Numbered from the stretch's first letter, positions 28,765-40,417 are shown. The stretch: DNA of 64,000 bases from Staphylococcus delphini (GCF_900636325.1 NZ_LR134263.1:2232001-2296000), one strand, 5' to 3'. Translations and numbers: made by a program. The notes: generated by a model not told the origin, from the letters alone.

Positions 28765-28866
28765 ATGAAAAGAATTGTTAATATGCTCATTCGTTTCATC
28801 GTTTATCGTGTCATTGGTAAGTTCATCAATCAAAAAATGAATGACCGTCAACGTAAAAATAAATAA
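28765..28866 (+). CDS. 33-residue basic membrane-associated peptide
   Basis: ATG at 28765 is preceded by AAAGGAGAG seven bases upstream and opens a 33-codon frame: MKRIVNMLIRFIVYRVIGKF and a basic, polar tail ending RQRKNK. The N-terminal half is an amphipathic or membrane-associated helix. The strong ribosome binding site and the charge pattern support a real small protein. Its size is similar to staphylococcal small membrane peptides, but no identity is claimed. Confidence 0.6.
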   Translation: MKRIVNMLIRFIVYRVIGKFINQKMNDRQRKNK

Positions 28867-29178
28867 TTATCTTACACGGGTCATTTTTATGAGGCACTTT
28901 GAAGCTATCAACGAAGACGATAACGATGCCCTAACAAAAATAAAGAGATCTGAATGCTGCATCATCCAGATCTCTACTAAAGGGAGTCAAAAATACCTTC
29001 GTCGTATATATTTAAGGGGTATACTGAATTTAATTAAGAGATGTATTAATTATCGAAGGTATCTCTATTATAACGTACTTTGTGAAAAAATAAACAGATT
29101 TAAGACATCGTTAGTGAAGAATTGATGACCATTTATTGACAATACTATGAACGCACATAAAGTAAAGGAGTGAAGCCT
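28867..29178. other. Structured intergenic region
   Basis: Between the 33-residue gene and the epimerase gene lie two inverted repeats: AGAGATCTG (28944) with CAGATCTCT (28975), and ATACCTTCG (28993) with CGAAGGTAT (29062). On the minus strand the first is followed by TTTATTTTTG and could act as a terminator. A 94-codon frame crossing the region has no ribosome binding site and is not called. Confidence 0.5.
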
Positions 29179-30081
29179 ATGAAACGCTATTTAATTACAG
29201 GTGGCACTGGTATGGTGGGACGTGCTTTAGTTGAACAACTTACACGTTCTAATGAAGCGATGATTTATATCCTGACAAGAAGTGATAAAACCTCGCAACA
29301 ACAACATGTACATTATATAAATTGGAGCAAGGACGGTTGGGAAGAAGAAGTCCCGCACATTGACATTGTCATTAATTTAGCAGGCGCTACATTGAACAAA
29401 CGTTGGACACCTCAGCATCAGCAGCTTATGATGACCAGTCGTATTCAAGCGACAAGTGCGCTGTTTGACTTATTTAAACAACGTGAGAGAAAACCAGATG
29501 TGCTATTTAATGCCAGTGCTATGGGATATTATCCACCATCAGAAACCGCTGTGTACACTGAATCATATCAAACGACACCGCACGATTTATTATCAGAAAT
29601 CGTGTATCAGTGGGAAAGACAAGCGACACTGTTTGAACAACTTGGCACACGTGTCATCTGCGGACGTTTTGGACTGATTCTATCTCGTGACGGTGGCGCA
29701 CTACCCATGATGGCAATGCCTTATCGTTTCTTTGTCGGTGGACGTGTGGGGAATGGCCGTCAATGGTACTCATGGATTCATTTATCAGATTTAGTATGTG
29801 CCATTCAATTTCTCATTCAGTCTCCCAAAGCTTCAGGACCTTATAATTTATCAGCACCAGCACCCGAAACACAGCATCAATTCGGCAAAGTTTTAGGAAG
29901 CGTCATGCATCGACCACATTACACTTGGATGCCTGCATTGATGCTACGTCTTGTGCTCGGTAAAATGTCGACGCTCATACTCGATACACAATACATGGTG
30001 CCACAAAAAATATCAGACTTAGGCTTTCAATTCGACTTTCCAACCTTGCCGTCAGCTTTAAAGGATTTATATTCAAAATAA
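29179..30081 (+). CDS. NAD-dependent epimerase-like protein (YfcH/DUF1731 family)
   Basis: A 300-residue protein with the extended short-chain dehydrogenase fold. The nucleotide-binding motif is [16 protein letters not shown], and [10 protein letters not shown] carries the Tyr region of the active site. [19 protein letters not shown] near the C-terminus fits the DUF1731 tail found in YfcH/SulA-like proteins, once called cell-division inhibitors. No substrate is known. Start chosen at 29179 behind AAAGGAG. Confidence 0.85.
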   Translation: MKRYLITGGTGMVGRALVEQLTRSNEAMIYILTRSDKTSQQQHVHYINWSKDGWEEEVPHIDIVINLAGATLNKRWTPQHQQLMMTSRIQATSALFDLFKQRERKPDVLFNASAMGYYPPSETAVYTESYQTTPHDLLSEIVYQWERQATLFEQLGTRVICGRFGLILSRDGGALPMMAMPYRFFVGGRVGNGRQWYSWIHLSDLVCAIQFLIQSPKASGPYNLSAPAPETQHQFGKVLGSVMHRPHYTWMPALMLRLVLGKMSTLILDTQYMVPQKISDLGFQFDFPTLPSALKDLYSK

Positions 30082-30082
30082 A

Positions 30083-30160
30083 AACCACTATAGATGACTC
30101 GAGTTGTTGTTGATTTTACAACCTTTTTTACACTCAGAGTCATCTTTTTAGTGGTCTATA
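30083..30160 (+). terminator. Nested hairpin terminator
   Basis: ACCACTA pairs with TAGTGGT and, inside it, GATGACTC with GAGTCATC, the latter followed by TTTTT. It ends the epimerase gene. Confidence 0.75.
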
Positions 30161-30194
30161 ATCACTTTTAACAGCCCAACGTTCAATTTTCATC

Positions 30195-30692
30195 TTATTT
30201 TAACTGCTTTTGATAGAATGCAAGATTGAGCCAACGTTCAAATTTATAGCCGACCTTTTCCAATGTGCCTATATTGTTGAAGCCCATTTTTTCATGCAAT
30301 TTCAAACTTCCTTCATTGCTATCATCAATGCCAGCCACAATCGTTTGATAACCATTCGCCGTTGCATCTTCAATCACCACCGTTAATAACTGAGACGCCA
30401 CACCTTGTCTTCTTGCATCGGGGCTAACATAGATGGAATGCTCAATGGTAAATTGATAGGCGGGCCAATTTCTAAAAGGGCCATAAGTCGCAAAACCTAA
30501 CACTGTCCCTTCATTTTCATAAACAAAAACAGGATAGCCATCACGTTCCTTTTGTGCTAGCCATTGGCGTCGTTCTTCAATATTTGTGGGTTCGTATGTA
30601 TAAACTGCTGTAGTATGCAAAATGGCGTGATTATAAATTGTCATAATTGCTTCTAAATCATTAAGTGTCGCTCGTCTAACATGTTGCTTCAT
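30195..30692 (-). CDS. GNAT acetyltransferase, phosphinothricin-acetyltransferase-like
   Basis: A 165-residue GNAT enzyme. Typical pieces are IMTIYNHAILHTTAVYTYEP at the N-terminus, EHSIYVSPDARRQGVASQLL for acetyl-CoA binding and GSLKLHEKMGFNNIGTLEKV. This pattern is close to the Pat/YncA subfamily, which acetylates methionine sulfoximine, phosphinothricin or related amines; the natural acceptor is unknown. Start chosen at 30692, seven bases after GGGAGG. Confidence 0.85.
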   Translation of the reverse strand: MKQHVRRATLNDLEAIMTIYNHAILHTTAVYTYEPTNIEERRQWLAQKERDGYPVFVYENEGTVLGFATYGPFRNWPAYQFTIEHSIYVSPDARRQGVASQLLTVVIEDATANGYQTIVAGIDDSNEGSLKLHEKMGFNNIGTLEKVGYKFERWLNLAFYQKQLK

Positions 30693-30787
30693 CGTCATTC
30701 CTCCCTGAATACACACTTTCAAATCCTCCCAATATAGGAAAGAGGGATGAAACTATTGTCTCACCCCTCACTTATCGCATCACTTTA

Positions 30788-31375
30788 TTAAGCTTTTTCA
30801 GGCTCCATTACTTCATCGATTAAACCGTATTCTTTCGCTTCTTGTGCAGTTAAGAAGTTGTCACGGTCTGTATCTTTTTCGATTTTTTCAATAGGTTGAC
30901 CTGTACGTTCTGATAAAATTTTATTTAATCTTTCACGTGTTCTTAAAATGTGTTTCGCTGCGATTTCGATTTCAGTCGCTTGACCTTGTGCACCGCCAAG
31001 GGGTTGGTGAATCATCACTTCTGCGTTTGGTAATGCGAAACGTTTACCTTTTGCACCTGCAGCTAATAAGAATGATCCCATAGATGCTGCCATACCGATA
31101 CAAATTGTTTGTACATCTGGTTTAATATGTTGAATTGTATCGTAAATCGCAAAACCAGCTGTCACACTACCACCAGGTGAATTAATATATAAATAAATAT
31201 CTTTCTCCGCGTCTTGTGCTTGTAAGAATAACAATTGTGATACGATTGAGTTTGCTACGTTATCATCAATCGCTGAACCTAACATGATGATACGGTCTTT
31301 CAATAAACGTGAATAAATATCGTATGCGCGTTCACCGCGGTTTGTCGTTTCAATAACTGTAGGAATTAAATTCAT
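30788..31375 (-). CDS. clpP: ATP-dependent Clp protease proteolytic subunit
   Basis: A 195-residue serine protease forming the tetradecameric barrel that works with ClpX and ClpC. The catalytic Ser is in [16 protein letters not shown] (about residue 98), His in [14 protein letters not shown] (about 123) and Asp in [13 protein letters not shown] (about 172). A CtsR box upstream links it to heat and protein-damage stress. Length is exact for the family. Confidence 0.97.
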   Translation of the reverse strand: MNLIPTVIETTNRGERAYDIYSRLLKDRIIMLGSAIDDNVANSIVSQLLFLQAQDAEKDIYLYINSPGGSVTAGFAIYDTIQHIKPDVQTICIGMAASMGSFLLAAGAKGKRFALPNAEVMIHQPLGGAQGQATEIEIAAKHILRTRERLNKILSERTGQPIEKIEKDTDRDNFLTAQEAKEYGLIDEVMEPEKA

Positions 31376-31423
31376 TTGGTGATTCCTCCTAAATTGTTTA
31401 ATTTATGTTTATTCTAACGCAAA

Positions 31424-31440
31424 AGTCAAAAATGGTCAAA
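31424..31440. promoter_or_regulatory. CtsR operator of clpP
   Basis: AGTCAAAAATGGTCAAA contains two RGTCAAA heptamers with a three-base spacer, the known CtsR direct repeat. It lies 49-65 bases upstream of the clpP start. Confidence 0.9.
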
Positions 31441-31526
31441 AACAACGCACTCTTAGACATATTTGTGTTAGGAGTTGACCCTCGCATGCCCGAAAGGTAC
31501 AATGGTGAATAGACTTACGCAATTAA

Positions 31527-31598
31527 CCCCTCGTAGTGTAATGGATAACACATAAGATTCCGGTTCTTACGATAGAGGTTCGATTCCTCTCGAGGGGG
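31527..31598 (+). tRNA. tRNA-Arg (CCG anticodon)
   Basis: A full cloverleaf: acceptor CCCCTCG with CGAGGGG, D-stem GTGT/ACAC, anticodon stem TAAGA/TCTTA around loop TTCCGGT with anticodon CCG, and T-stem AGAGG/CCTCT around TTCGATT. It decodes CGG. The CCA end is not encoded. It lies between clpP and whiA on the opposite strand and is followed by its own terminator. Confidence 0.95.
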
Positions 31599-31631
31599 TT
31601 CATACCATTCAATAACACACTTTTTAAAATT

Positions 31632-31664
31632 AAGAATCCCATAACGGCGGGGTTCTTTTTGTTT
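31632..31664 (+). terminator. Terminator after tRNA-Arg
   Basis: AAGAATCCC and GGGGTTCTT form the stem, followed by TTTGTTTT. Confidence 0.82.
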
Positions 31665-31797
31665 TAATAGTCAATAGCGCGCTGGATGACGAACATTTCA
31701 CGGCCTTTTTATGGACTTTCATTCATCTATTCCCGATTAAGTCGTTATTGTAACTTTTACGTTGTTGATGATGGTTATGATGAGATAAATATGGCTT

Positions 31798-32742
31798 TTA
31801 CACTTCAAATGGTTCTCCACTTCTAATTTTATCAGCCATTTCATTCAGTTTTCTCAAACGATGGTTAATGCCTGATTTGGAAATGGTACCGGTGCTCACC
31901 ATTTCACCTAATTCTTTTAGCGAGACATCTTGGTGCTCAATACGTAATCTCGCAACTTCTCTTAGTCGATCTGGCAAATTATCAATGCCGATTTCTTGAT
32001 CAATCAATTGAATACTTTCCACTTGTTTCATGGCCGCACTGACTGTCTTATTCAAATTTGCCGTCTCACAATTAACGAGACGATTAACTGAATTTCGCAT
32101 ATCTCGGACAATTCTCACATCTTCAAACTTTAATAACGCTTGATAACCACCTATCAAACTTAAAAATTCAGCAATGCGTTCAGCTTCTTTGAGATATGTA
32201 ATCCATCCCTTTTTACGTTCTAAACTTTTTGCATTTAACTCATACGTATTCATCAATTGTGTCAAACCAGTTGAATGACCTTCATAGAGCGAGAAAATTT
32301 CTAAATGATATGAAGACGTTTCTGGATTGTTCACGGAGCCACCTGCTAAAAATGCGCCACGTAAGTAACTCCGTCTCATTTCGTCATCTTTCACCATTTC
32401 AGGAGCGATATCATGGCTGAACATGCCGTTTTTCAAAATCCCAAGTTCATCCAAAATTTCCTTCGTCTTCATTTTTATTCGACAAATATAAATATTGTTT
32501 TTCTTCAACTTCATTTTTTTGCGCACTAATATTTCAACTTCAACTTTAAACACAAATTTAATCAGTGAATAAATACGTCGCGCCGTCGTTGCATTTTCCG
32601 TTTGGATATTAATCACAAATTGTTGATTAGACAGACTCAAGGCCCCGTTCATTCGAATCAGTGCGCTCAGTTCTGCCTTAGCATTCGCATGGTCAACTTC
32701 AATTCGTGTCAGTTCATTTTTCATTTCAGATGCAAAGCTCAT
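31798..32742 (-). CDS. whiA: DNA-binding protein WhiA
   Basis: A 314-residue protein with an N-terminal LAGLIDADG-like domain ([15 protein letters not shown] and neighbouring blocks) and a C-terminal helix-turn-helix ([20 protein letters not shown]). WhiA influences cell division and chromosome segregation in Firmicutes. It is the last gene of the conserved rapZ-yvcK-whiA cluster; the gap to yvcK is 46 bases. The endonuclease residues of homing enzymes are not conserved in the family. Confidence 0.95.
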   Translation of the reverse strand: MSFASEMKNELTRIEVDHANAKAELSALIRMNGALSLSNQQFVINIQTENATTARRIYSLIKFVFKVEVEILVRKKMKLKKNNIYICRIKMKTKEILDELGILKNGMFSHDIAPEMVKDDEMRRSYLRGAFLAGGSVNNPETSSYHLEIFSLYEGHSTGLTQLMNTYELNAKSLERKKGWITYLKEAERIAEFLSLIGGYQALLKFEDVRIVRDMRNSVNRLVNCETANLNKTVSAAMKQVESIQLIDQEIGIDNLPDRLREVARLRIEHQDVSLKELGEMVSTGTISKSGINHRLRKLNEMADKIRSGEPFEV

Positions 32743-32788
32743 AATGAATCTTTCCCTTTCTATTTGCTATGGTTCAAAATGGCTACAA

Positions 32789-33784
32789 TTAGGATTTGAA
32801 TTGATCTGGGTCAAACTGAATCGTACTAATTTCTTGTAAGGCAATTTCATAAATCATTTCTGCCAAAACTTCTGTACGATGGCGCACATAATCATGCTCT
32901 GAAACTTCTACAAGATGCTGTCCTGTCACGAGCTGCACACCGAGTTGATTCAATTCATCCTTATCATAATACACAGGCTTTGCGCCCTTTGATTCATATT
33001 TTTCAATAATCTGAGGTGAAAATTCTAGTTGATTCGCAATCACAAAATCAAGCACATGATCACCGAGTTGTTGATGAATGGCATCGATATGATCCATGAC
33101 TGTGTAATGATCTGTTTCGCCCGGTTGCGTCATAATGTTAGAAACATATAATTTTTTCGCGTCACTTTCGACTATCGCATTGGCAATGCCTTTGACACAC
33201 AAGTTTGAAATCACACTCGTGTATAACGAGCCTGGACCTAACACAATCAAATCCGCTTCACGCAATGCTTCAATCGCTTCGTCCATCGGTTGCACATCTG
33301 CCGGCTCTAAAAACACACGCTTAATCTTCTTTTGTTTTCTTGGAATATTAGACTCCCCTGTAACAATTTCGCCATCTTCCATTTCTGCATTCAAAGAGAC
33401 ACTCGAAATCGTCGACGGTATAACACGGCCTTTAATATTTAAAATTTTACTTAGTTCTTTCACAGCATGACCGAAATCATGAGTAATATTCGTTAAAGCC
33501 GCAATCAACAGGTTTCCCAGTGAGTGACCGCTAATTTGATCTTCTTTAAATCGATATTGAAACAGTTGCTCAAGTGTCGGTTCTACATCACTTAAAGCAG
33601 CCAATACGTTACGTACATCTCCTGGTGCCGGAATATCCATCTCATCTCTTATTTTCCCCGTGCTGCCACCGTCATCTGCTACTGTCACAATTGCTGTAAT
33701 ATCTATTGGAAAAGTTTTTAATCCTCTTGCCAAAACGGATAAACCAGTACCTCCACCAATCAGTACTAATTTAAGTTGTTTCAT
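32789..33784 (-). CDS. yvcK: YvcK-type regulator (gluconeogenesis factor)
   Basis: A 331-residue protein of the CofD/YvcK family. The N-terminal loop VLIGGGTGLSVLARGLK and VADDGGSTGKIRDEMDIPAP are characteristic. YvcK binds UDP-GlcNAc and supports growth and envelope shape on gluconeogenic carbon. The ATG at 33784 overlaps the end of rapZ within GAGTAAAATG; a GTG at 33796 is possible but less likely. Position in rapZ-yvcK-whiA supports the call. Confidence 0.94.
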   Translation of the reverse strand: MKQLKLVLIGGGTGLSVLARGLKTFPIDITAIVTVADDGGSTGKIRDEMDIPAPGDVRNVLAALSDVEPTLEQLFQYRFKEDQISGHSLGNLLIAALTNITHDFGHAVKELSKILNIKGRVIPSTISSVSLNAEMEDGEIVTGESNIPRKQKKIKRVFLEPADVQPMDEAIEALREADLIVLGPGSLYTSVISNLCVKGIANAIVESDAKKLYVSNIMTQPGETDHYTVMDHIDAIHQQLGDHVLDFVIANQLEFSPQIIEKYESKGAKPVYYDKDELNQLGVQLVTGQHLVEVSEHDYVRHRTEVLAEMIYEIALQEISTIQFDPDQFKS

Positions 33785-33785
33785 T

Positions 33786-34694
33786 TTACTCGCCACTTTC
33801 TATATGCGCATCACGATGATGAACATATACATTATAATCATAAATTTGCTTTAGTTCTTCAGCTAAACGTTGTGCTAGTGCGACTGAGCGATGTTGACCA
33901 CCCGTACATCCAATTGCGATAACGAGTTGTGATTTGCCTTCTTTTTTATAACCCGGAATCATAAATAACAATAAATCTAATAGTTTTTCATAAAAGGTAT
34001 TCGTTTCTTTCCACTTCATCACATATTTATAAACATCTTCATCCATACCTGTGAGTGGTCGCAATTCCGCTACATAGTATGGGTTCGGTAAAAAGCGGAC
34101 ATCAAACACTAAATCTGCATCGATTTGAATGCCATGCTTAAAACCAAAACTAGAGACATTGATTGTAAATGTTGATTTATTTTCTTTGTTAAAGTATTCA
34201 TAAACACGTTTTCTCAAGGCTTTAGGTGATAATGTTGTTGTATCTAAAGTGTAATTCGCCAAACTTCTTATTTCTGCTAGTAATTTGCGTTCTTCATTGA
34301 TGGCTTTGACGAGCGGTAACTCCGTATGTTCTTGTAAAGGATGTTTACGACGTGTTTCTTTATAGCGTGAAATGAGCTTTTCAGTATCTGCATCAACGAA
34401 TAACACATCAACAATGACATCTTTGCGACTTTGTACTGCATCGATTTCACGTACTAAATATTGGAAAAATTCGCGTCCTCTCAAGTCAATCCCTACCGCA
34501 ACTTTTTGCATCGACGGATTCCCCTGTTCCATCAATTCTACAAATTTCGGAAGTAAAATCGGCGGTAAGTTGTCGACACAGAAATAGCCTAAGTCTTCTA
34601 AACTTTGAATGACTAATGATTTCCCTGCACCAGAGAGACCTGTGACAACAAGGAGCTCACTTTTTACGATTTCATTATTTTCTTCATGTTGCAT
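33786..34694 (-). CDS. rapZ: RNase adapter / nucleotide-binding protein RapZ
   Basis: A 302-residue P-loop protein. Walker A is [13 protein letters not shown] near residue 18, and the C-terminal half has [19 protein letters not shown] and [13 protein letters not shown]. In E. coli RapZ presents a small RNA to RNase E; the Gram-positive YvjD/YvcJ form affects competence in Bacillus. Start chosen at 34694, matching homologues, over an upstream in-frame ATG. It leads the yvcK-whiA cluster. Confidence 0.94.
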   Translation of the reverse strand: MQHEENNEIVKSELLVVTGLSGAGKSLVIQSLEDLGYFCVDNLPPILLPKFVELMEQGNPSMQKVAVGIDLRGREFFQYLVREIDAVQSRKDVIVDVLFVDADTEKLISRYKETRRKHPLQEHTELPLVKAINEERKLLAEIRSLANYTLDTTTLSPKALRKRVYEYFNKENKSTFTINVSSFGFKHGIQIDADLVFDVRFLPNPYYVAELRPLTGMDEDVYKYVMKWKETNTFYEKLLDLLLFMIPGYKKEGKSQLVIAIGCTGGQHRSVALAQRLAEELKQIYDYNVYVHHRDAHIESGE

Positions 34695-34794
34695 TATTAA
34701 CCACCATCCAATCATATTCTCTATTAGTTTACATGAAATCAGTCTAAAGTTATAGAGGGAGGCTGCACATCTTCAAAAATGATGAAAAACTATA

Positions 34795-34833
34795 AAAAAG
34801 GAACTGGAAACGGGGTCCCAGCTCCTGTTGATT
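34795..34833 (-). terminator. Terminator of trxB
   Basis: On the minus strand CAGGAGCTGGGACC and GTTTCCAGTTCCTTTTTT form a stem with a T run. Confidence 0.82.
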
Positions 34834-34853
34834 CAATGTCATGTGTTTAAAAA

Positions 34854-35834
<981 letters not shown>

Positions 35835-35848
35835 TCATGGACTCAAAT

Positions 35849-37288
35849 CTAAATGCTCAACAAATGCTGAAGTGCTTGTTCAAAAGCATCTGTTGCCACA
35901 TCAAAGTGTTCAATAATTTGTGGTCGCGTCATATCATGGTTTTCTTTTTGGTTGAAAAAGAGATAAGCGACCGCAGCCACATACGCTTCCACTTGTTCGT
36001 GGTCGACTTGCTCGGCTAATAGACTTTCTGCATAACTCATCCAACTTAAAAAGAGGGCGGCATAAGGTTGTGTTTCTGGAAGGCGGTAGAGTGCCTCCAT
36101 ACCTTGATGAATAAAGTGTAGTTTCGTCAGTTTTAGATTTTGAATGAGGTAAGAGAGATACAATTTTTCATAATCTCCCATTGATTCTAAAATCGTCCAA
36201 ACTTCTTTCGTCATCAAAATTTCTTTACCGTTGAGTTGATTTAACAAAAAGAGACCGTACAAACGTTCATGTTGATCATCACTGAGCAACAAAGGCTCTA
36301 CGTGTTGAGTAAAATAATGGGCACTTTCCTCGATGACCCATGGCGGAAAACCACGATTCGCTTTCGAAAATTGCGTTAATACTTGCCAAAAGTGATGGCT
36401 CTGTTCGATATTTCCTAGGTAATAATAATTGAACGAAAGCGCATGAAACAGTTGAAAGGTCTGAAACTTGCCTTTGCGGTGTAGTGGTACTAACAACTGT
36501 TGGGAAGCTGGATACTGCTTTAAATAACTGAGCACAATCCCAAGTTTAAAAGACTCTTCATCATTCATCGGTCTGATTTTGTTTAATATTTTCACATAAT
36601 TTTGGAAGCGTGTTTGTTGATTCATGTTATAGAGCAACAAAGTGTAATGGCATAACGCATGCACATCGGAAGGGTCCTCTTTCAACAAACGTTCAAACAT
36701 CTCTTGAGCGATTTTGTTTTCATTTAAATAGAGATAACACATCGCGAGTAAATTGCGGATGATTCGATTATCTTGAATTGCTTCGTCCTGTCTCAACAAA
36801 TATTCACGCGCTTCTAACAAACGCCCTTGACCGAATAAATATTGAAAAATGACTTGTGTGACAAACAACTGACTTTCTTCTTCAAGTGGATGTTCGCCGT
36901 TGAATGCCACTTCAAACATGTCTTCTAACTCTTCTCGATATGCTTCGTCATCTGCTAAAAAAGCATAACTCAAACCGAATAGATACGCTTTGTTTGGCTC
37001 ATTTAAGTCAATATTCAACTGACTTAATTCATAGTAAGAAGCTTCCAACTCATTTCCCTTACTAATTTCTTCATAATAAATCGCTTCAGCACGTCTTGGC
37101 GCATTTAACTTAATAAAACATGTCGCAAGTTGCTGTTTCGCCTCAAAACAATCTGGTGACAACGCTAACACTTTTGCTAAATAGCGTTGTGCTTTCACAT
37201 AATCTTGTTGTTGTATTTTTTGTTTTGCTAGACGTTCATAAAGTGCCACATCATCGCTGAACTGTATAATATTTCGTTTTTGTGTCAT
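35849..37288 (-). CDS. Tetratricopeptide repeat protein
   Basis: A 479-residue, all-helical protein with TPR-like repeats. The clearest are KQKIQQQDYVKAQRYLAKVL, RNLLAMCYLYLNENKIAQEM and HALSFNYYYLGNIEQSHHF. It has no signal peptide or catalytic motif, so a scaffold or regulator role is likely. The same kind of gene lies between trxB and the acetyltransferase gene in other staphylococci. The C-terminus is acidic with many histidines. Confidence 0.85.
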   Translation of the reverse strand: MTQKRNIIQFSDDVALYERLAKQKIQQQDYVKAQRYLAKVLALSPDCFEAKQQLATCFIKLNAPRRAEAIYYEEISKGNELEASYYELSQLNIDLNEPNKAYLFGLSYAFLADDEAYREELEDMFEVAFNGEHPLEEESQLFVTQVIFQYLFGQGRLLEAREYLLRQDEAIQDNRIIRNLLAMCYLYLNENKIAQEMFERLLKEDPSDVHALCHYTLLLYNMNQQTRFQNYVKILNKIRPMNDEESFKLGIVLSYLKQYPASQQLLVPLHRKGKFQTFQLFHALSFNYYYLGNIEQSHHFWQVLTQFSKANRGFPPWVIEESAHYFTQHVEPLLLSDDQHERLYGLFLLNQLNGKEILMTKEVWTILESMGDYEKLYLSYLIQNLKLTKLHFIHQGMEALYRLPETQPYAALFLSWMSYAESLLAEQVDHEQVEAYVAAVAYLFFNQKENHDMTRPQIIEHFDVATDAFEQALQHLLSI

Positions 37289-37307
37289 CCATTGTCACCT
37301 CTCTTTT

Positions 37308-37793
37308 CTAATGTTTTGAGTGCAGTTGTATCGGATTGCCATACGCCACAGTATAGTCGGGAATATCTTTTGAAACGACACTTCCCGCACCAATTTGAAC
37401 GTGGCTGCCAATTTTCACACCTGGTAATACGGTCACATTCGCACCAATCATCGTATGGTCCCCAATTTCAACTTCACCGACTCTTAACGATTCAGTTAAA
37501 AATTCATGGGTTAATAAAGTTGTATTGTAACCAATAATCACGTTATGACCTATTTTTATCTTTTCTGGATATAATAAATCAGGCACCGCTTTAAAAGCAA
37601 ATGCAGTTTTTTCACCTATCGTCATTTTTAATAAACGGCGGTACATCCATCGTTTCACACCGACATGAGGTATATATCTCGCTATTTCAATAATGAGCGT
37701 ATTTTTAAAAAGTCGCATAAATCGAATATAACGATACAGATCATGTAATGCATTATGACCGCCCGCTGGATAAACTTTAAGTCGTCGCTTCAA
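37308..37793 (-). CDS. Left-handed beta-helix acyltransferase
   Basis: A 161-residue protein with hexapeptide repeats (KIGHNVIIGYNTTLL, EIGDHTMIGANVTVLPGVKI and IGAGSVVSKDI) typical of maltose/galactoside O-acetyltransferase relatives. The start lies one base from lgt, so translation may be coupled. The acceptor is unknown; an envelope sugar is plausible from context but not shown. The N-terminus (about 1-60) is basic and helical. Confidence 0.85.
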   Translation of the reverse strand: MKRRLKVYPAGGHNALHDLYRYIRFMRLFKNTLIIEIARYIPHVGVKRWMYRRLLKMTIGEKTAFAFKAVPDLLYPEKIKIGHNVIIGYNTTLLTHEFLTESLRVGEVEIGDHTMIGANVTVLPGVKIGSHVQIGAGSVVSKDIPDYTVAYGNPIQLHSKH

Positions 37794-37794
37794 C

Positions 37795-38634
37795 TTAACG
37801 CTTTCCTTTCTTGTCGAACGGCCAACTTAACACTTTTGCTTCACGATAAAGTGGCACATCTTTTTTTAGTCGACGCCATACAATAAAGACCACGCCAATG
37901 ATAATGCTTACAATTGAGACAGCCTGTGCAATTCGAATCGTCTCGGTTAACATTAAGCTGTCTGTACGCAGGCCTTCTATGTAGAAACGACCGATCGAAT
38001 ACCAAATGATATAGATGAAAAATGTTTCGCCGATTTTCAAATGACGACGGATAGTAATTAAAATAATAAAACCGATCACATCCCAAATCGATTCATATAA
38101 AAATGTCGGTTGGTAATAAATACCGTTAATTTGCATATTTTCAATAATAAATTGCGGTAAGTGTAGCGATTCTAAAAACGAACGACTCACTGGACCACCG
38201 TGCGCTTCGTGGTTCATAAAGTTACCCCAACGTCCAATGCCTTGCGCTAAAATAATACTTGGCGCTACTACATCACCTAATTGAAACGGATGCCAGTTTT
38301 TGCGATAACAGTAGTAAATTCCCATCGCAAACGCACCGATGAGCCCCCCATGTATCGCAATACCGCCATGCCAAATCATCGGAATTTCTATCGGATTTTG
38401 AATATAATAATCCAGTTGAAAAAGTACGAAATATAAACGCGCACTAATAATCGCAACAAATACACAAACTAATAAAATATTGACAAGATCATCTTCGCGG
38501 AAACCGACTGACTGTGCGCTTTTTTGTGCAATCCAATACCCGATTAAAATCGCACTCGCTATGATAATCCCGTACCATTTCACTTCTAAGCTGCCCAAGG
38601 AAAAAGCGACTGGATCAATGTATCCTATCATCAT
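37795..38634 (-). CDS. lgt: Prolipoprotein diacylglyceryl transferase
   Basis: A 279-residue membrane enzyme with about seven transmembrane helices that moves diacylglycerol from phosphatidylglycerol to the lipobox cysteine of prolipoproteins. The catalytic histidine region is [14 protein letters not shown] and the family signature [16 protein letters not shown] is present. The start ATG overlaps the hprK stop in an ATGA arrangement; a second ATG follows directly. Confidence 0.96.
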   Translation of the reverse strand: MMIGYIDPVAFSLGSLEVKWYGIIIASAILIGYWIAQKSAQSVGFREDDLVNILLVCVFVAIISARLYFVLFQLDYYIQNPIEIPMIWHGGIAIHGGLIGAFAMGIYYCYRKNWHPFQLGDVVAPSIILAQGIGRWGNFMNHEAHGGPVSRSFLESLHLPQFIIENMQINGIYYQPTFLYESIWDVIGFIILITIRRHLKIGETFFIYIIWYSIGRFYIEGLRTDSLMLTETIRIAQAVSIVSIIIGVVFIVWRRLKKDVPLYREAKVLSWPFDKKGKR

Positions 38635-39572
38635 TCTATGTCTCCTTTATTTTGTTGACTATTTTTTAAGATTTCAGCATTTAAACGTTCGTTAAACTCT
38701 TCTGCTGTATTAATGCCCATAATATTCAAGCGGTAGTTCATGGCCGCTACTTCAATGATAACCGCTACATTTCGCCCTGGACGAACAGGAATCGTTTTTT
38801 TCGTAATTTCGGTATCTAAAATCTTAAGTGTTTCCTGATTTAAACCGACACGATCATACAATTTATCTTGATGCCACGTTTCCAGATTAATGTTTAAGCG
38901 AATGCGTTTTTGCGTTAAAATCGAACCCGCACCAAATAAAGTCATTACATTAATAATGCCCAATCCTCTAATTTCTAACAAATGTTCAATGATTTTAGGT
39001 GCCTTACCAATGAGTTGATCTTTCGTAATCTCTTTAATTTCTACGTTATCATCCGCAACAAGACGATGACCACGTTTCACAAGTTCCAAAGCTGTTTCAC
39101 TTTTACCGATACCGGAATCCCCTGTAATTAATACACCGACACCATACACATCGACGAGCACACCATGTAACGATGTCGAATTGGCAAGTTCATGTTCGAG
39201 ATACGTTGTCAAACGGCCCATGACACGTGTCGTTGCTTCTTCGACATAAATCAACGGTGTATCTAACTCCTGTGCCGCCTCCAACAACTCATCCGGCGCA
39301 TCATGCCCACGCGTAATAATAATGGCTGGCGTTTCAGGACGACAAAGTTTACGCATGCGCCCTTGACGTTCAGCATCTGGTAATAAATTGTAGAAAGACA
39401 GTTCCGTTGTACCCAAAAGTTGAATACGATTGGAAGCGTAGTGAGAAAAATACCCTGCCATTTCCAAACCAGGCCTTGAAATGTCTGTATTATGTATTGG
39501 ACGGTTTAATCCCGCTTCACCAGCGACCACATTCATATTAAATCGCTTAACTAAATCTTGTGTCGTTAGCAT
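38631..39572 (-). CDS. hprK: HPr kinase/phosphorylase
   Basis: A 313-residue enzyme that phosphorylates Ser46 of HPr, controlling carbon catabolite repression through CcpA. The P-loop is [16 protein letters not shown] (about residue 152) and the HPrK signature is [20 protein letters not shown]. The four-base overlap with lgt, with the acetyltransferase gene next, is the usual operon. Confidence 0.96.
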   Translation of the reverse strand: MLTTQDLVKRFNMNVVAGEAGLNRPIHNTDISRPGLEMAGYFSHYASNRIQLLGTTELSFYNLLPDAERQGRMRKLCRPETPAIIITRGHDAPDELLEAAQELDTPLIYVEEATTRVMGRLTTYLEHELANSTSLHGVLVDVYGVGVLITGDSGIGKSETALELVKRGHRLVADDNVEIKEITKDQLIGKAPKIIEHLLEIRGLGIINVMTLFGAGSILTQKRIRLNINLETWHQDKLYDRVGLNQETLKILDTEITKKTIPVRPGRNVAVIIEVAAMNYRLNIMGINTAEEFNERLNAEILKNSQQNKGDIE

Positions 39573-40019
39573 CTAATCACCTCAGTTTTACTGTTTACTT
39601 TAAATTAATTTTTATTTTTAATCGCTTTTGACTACGCATTACTTGTTTCATTATACATGAATCTCCACATTTGAAACACATTTCAACACGTATGCAAAAT
39701 CACGAAAAACGTGCTCGCTTTGTTGTACATTTCCATTATCAAAAGTTCAGTGTATCAGTATGAACATCGCTATATCTTAACACATATCCCGTCTTTTTTG
39801 CAGTGTCCTTTAGCATTCAAAGTATACCACTAAAAATGCATGAGAGATACGCAACTTTAGTTTGAAATAAAATGGATTACTGTGAGGCAGTGGAGATGGA
39901 ATGGTATCCATGTTTTCGGATTATATAAATGCGATATAGGGTTAGCCACGCAGCTTTCATTGCGAAAACTGTAAAAATGTACAGCACGGTGAGGCAATCT
40001 ATGTGAATTTTTGTGCCAA
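39573..40019. other. Gene-free gap between hprK and the SHOCT-like gene
   Basis: About 450 bases. It should contain the hprK promoter; beyond that I see only AT-rich sequence and short frames with no ribosome binding site or family resemblance. Confidence 0.45.
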
Positions 40020-40058
40020 AAACAAAAGGAAGTGCCCCCTTCACAGTACACTTCCTCT
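40020..40058 (-). terminator. Terminator after the SHOCT-like gene
   Basis: On the minus strand GAGGAAGTGTACTGTG and GGGGGCACTTCCTTTTG form a stem, GGAAGTG with CACTTCC, followed by T-rich sequence. Confidence 0.8.
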
Positions 40059-40063
40059 AAATA

Positions 40064-40414
40064 TTAATCTTTCTTCATTTTCTCTCTTACTTCATTCAAC
40101 GTCTCTTCCACTTTTTTCAAAGCTGCCTGACGTTCACTTTCACTCATCTCTTTCACTTTATCACGATTCACAGTAATAAACTTTTGACCATGCTTTAACA
40201 AACTCGCGACACTATCCAATGTCGTATTCACAAAACCTTCTACCGTCTCTTCAAAATCACGCGTCGTCTTTTCAGAACGATCACTTTTATCTTTCGTTGT
40301 GGCATGTGCTACTTTGTCTTCCGTTGTCATCGCGTCCAATAATGTCGTTGCTTCTTCTACAGAAATCTTGCCATCTTTCAGTAATTCCAGTACTTTGACT
40401 TTAGCTTCTTCCAT
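40064..40414 (-). CDS. SHOCT-like domain protein of unknown function
   Basis: A 116-residue, strongly charged helical protein. Its N-terminus VLELLKDGKISVEEATTLL fits the short helical SHOCT-like motif found at the start of YvlB-type envelope stress proteins. The rest (about 45-116) is rich in Lys, Glu and Asp and is probably helical. It lies three bases after uvrA and is likely read with uvrB-uvrA. No function is known. Confidence 0.7.
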   Translation of the reverse strand: MEEAKVKVLELLKDGKISVEEATTLLDAMTTEDKVAHATTKDKSDRSEKTTRDFEETVEGFVNTTLDSVASLLKHGQKFITVNRDKVKEMSESERQAALKKVEETLNEVREKMKKD

Positions 40415-40417
40415 GGC

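Noticed and set aside
28841..29125. 94-codon plus-strand frame
   Set aside because: It overlaps two inverted repeats and the small peptide gene, lacks a ribosome binding site and has an unnatural composition.
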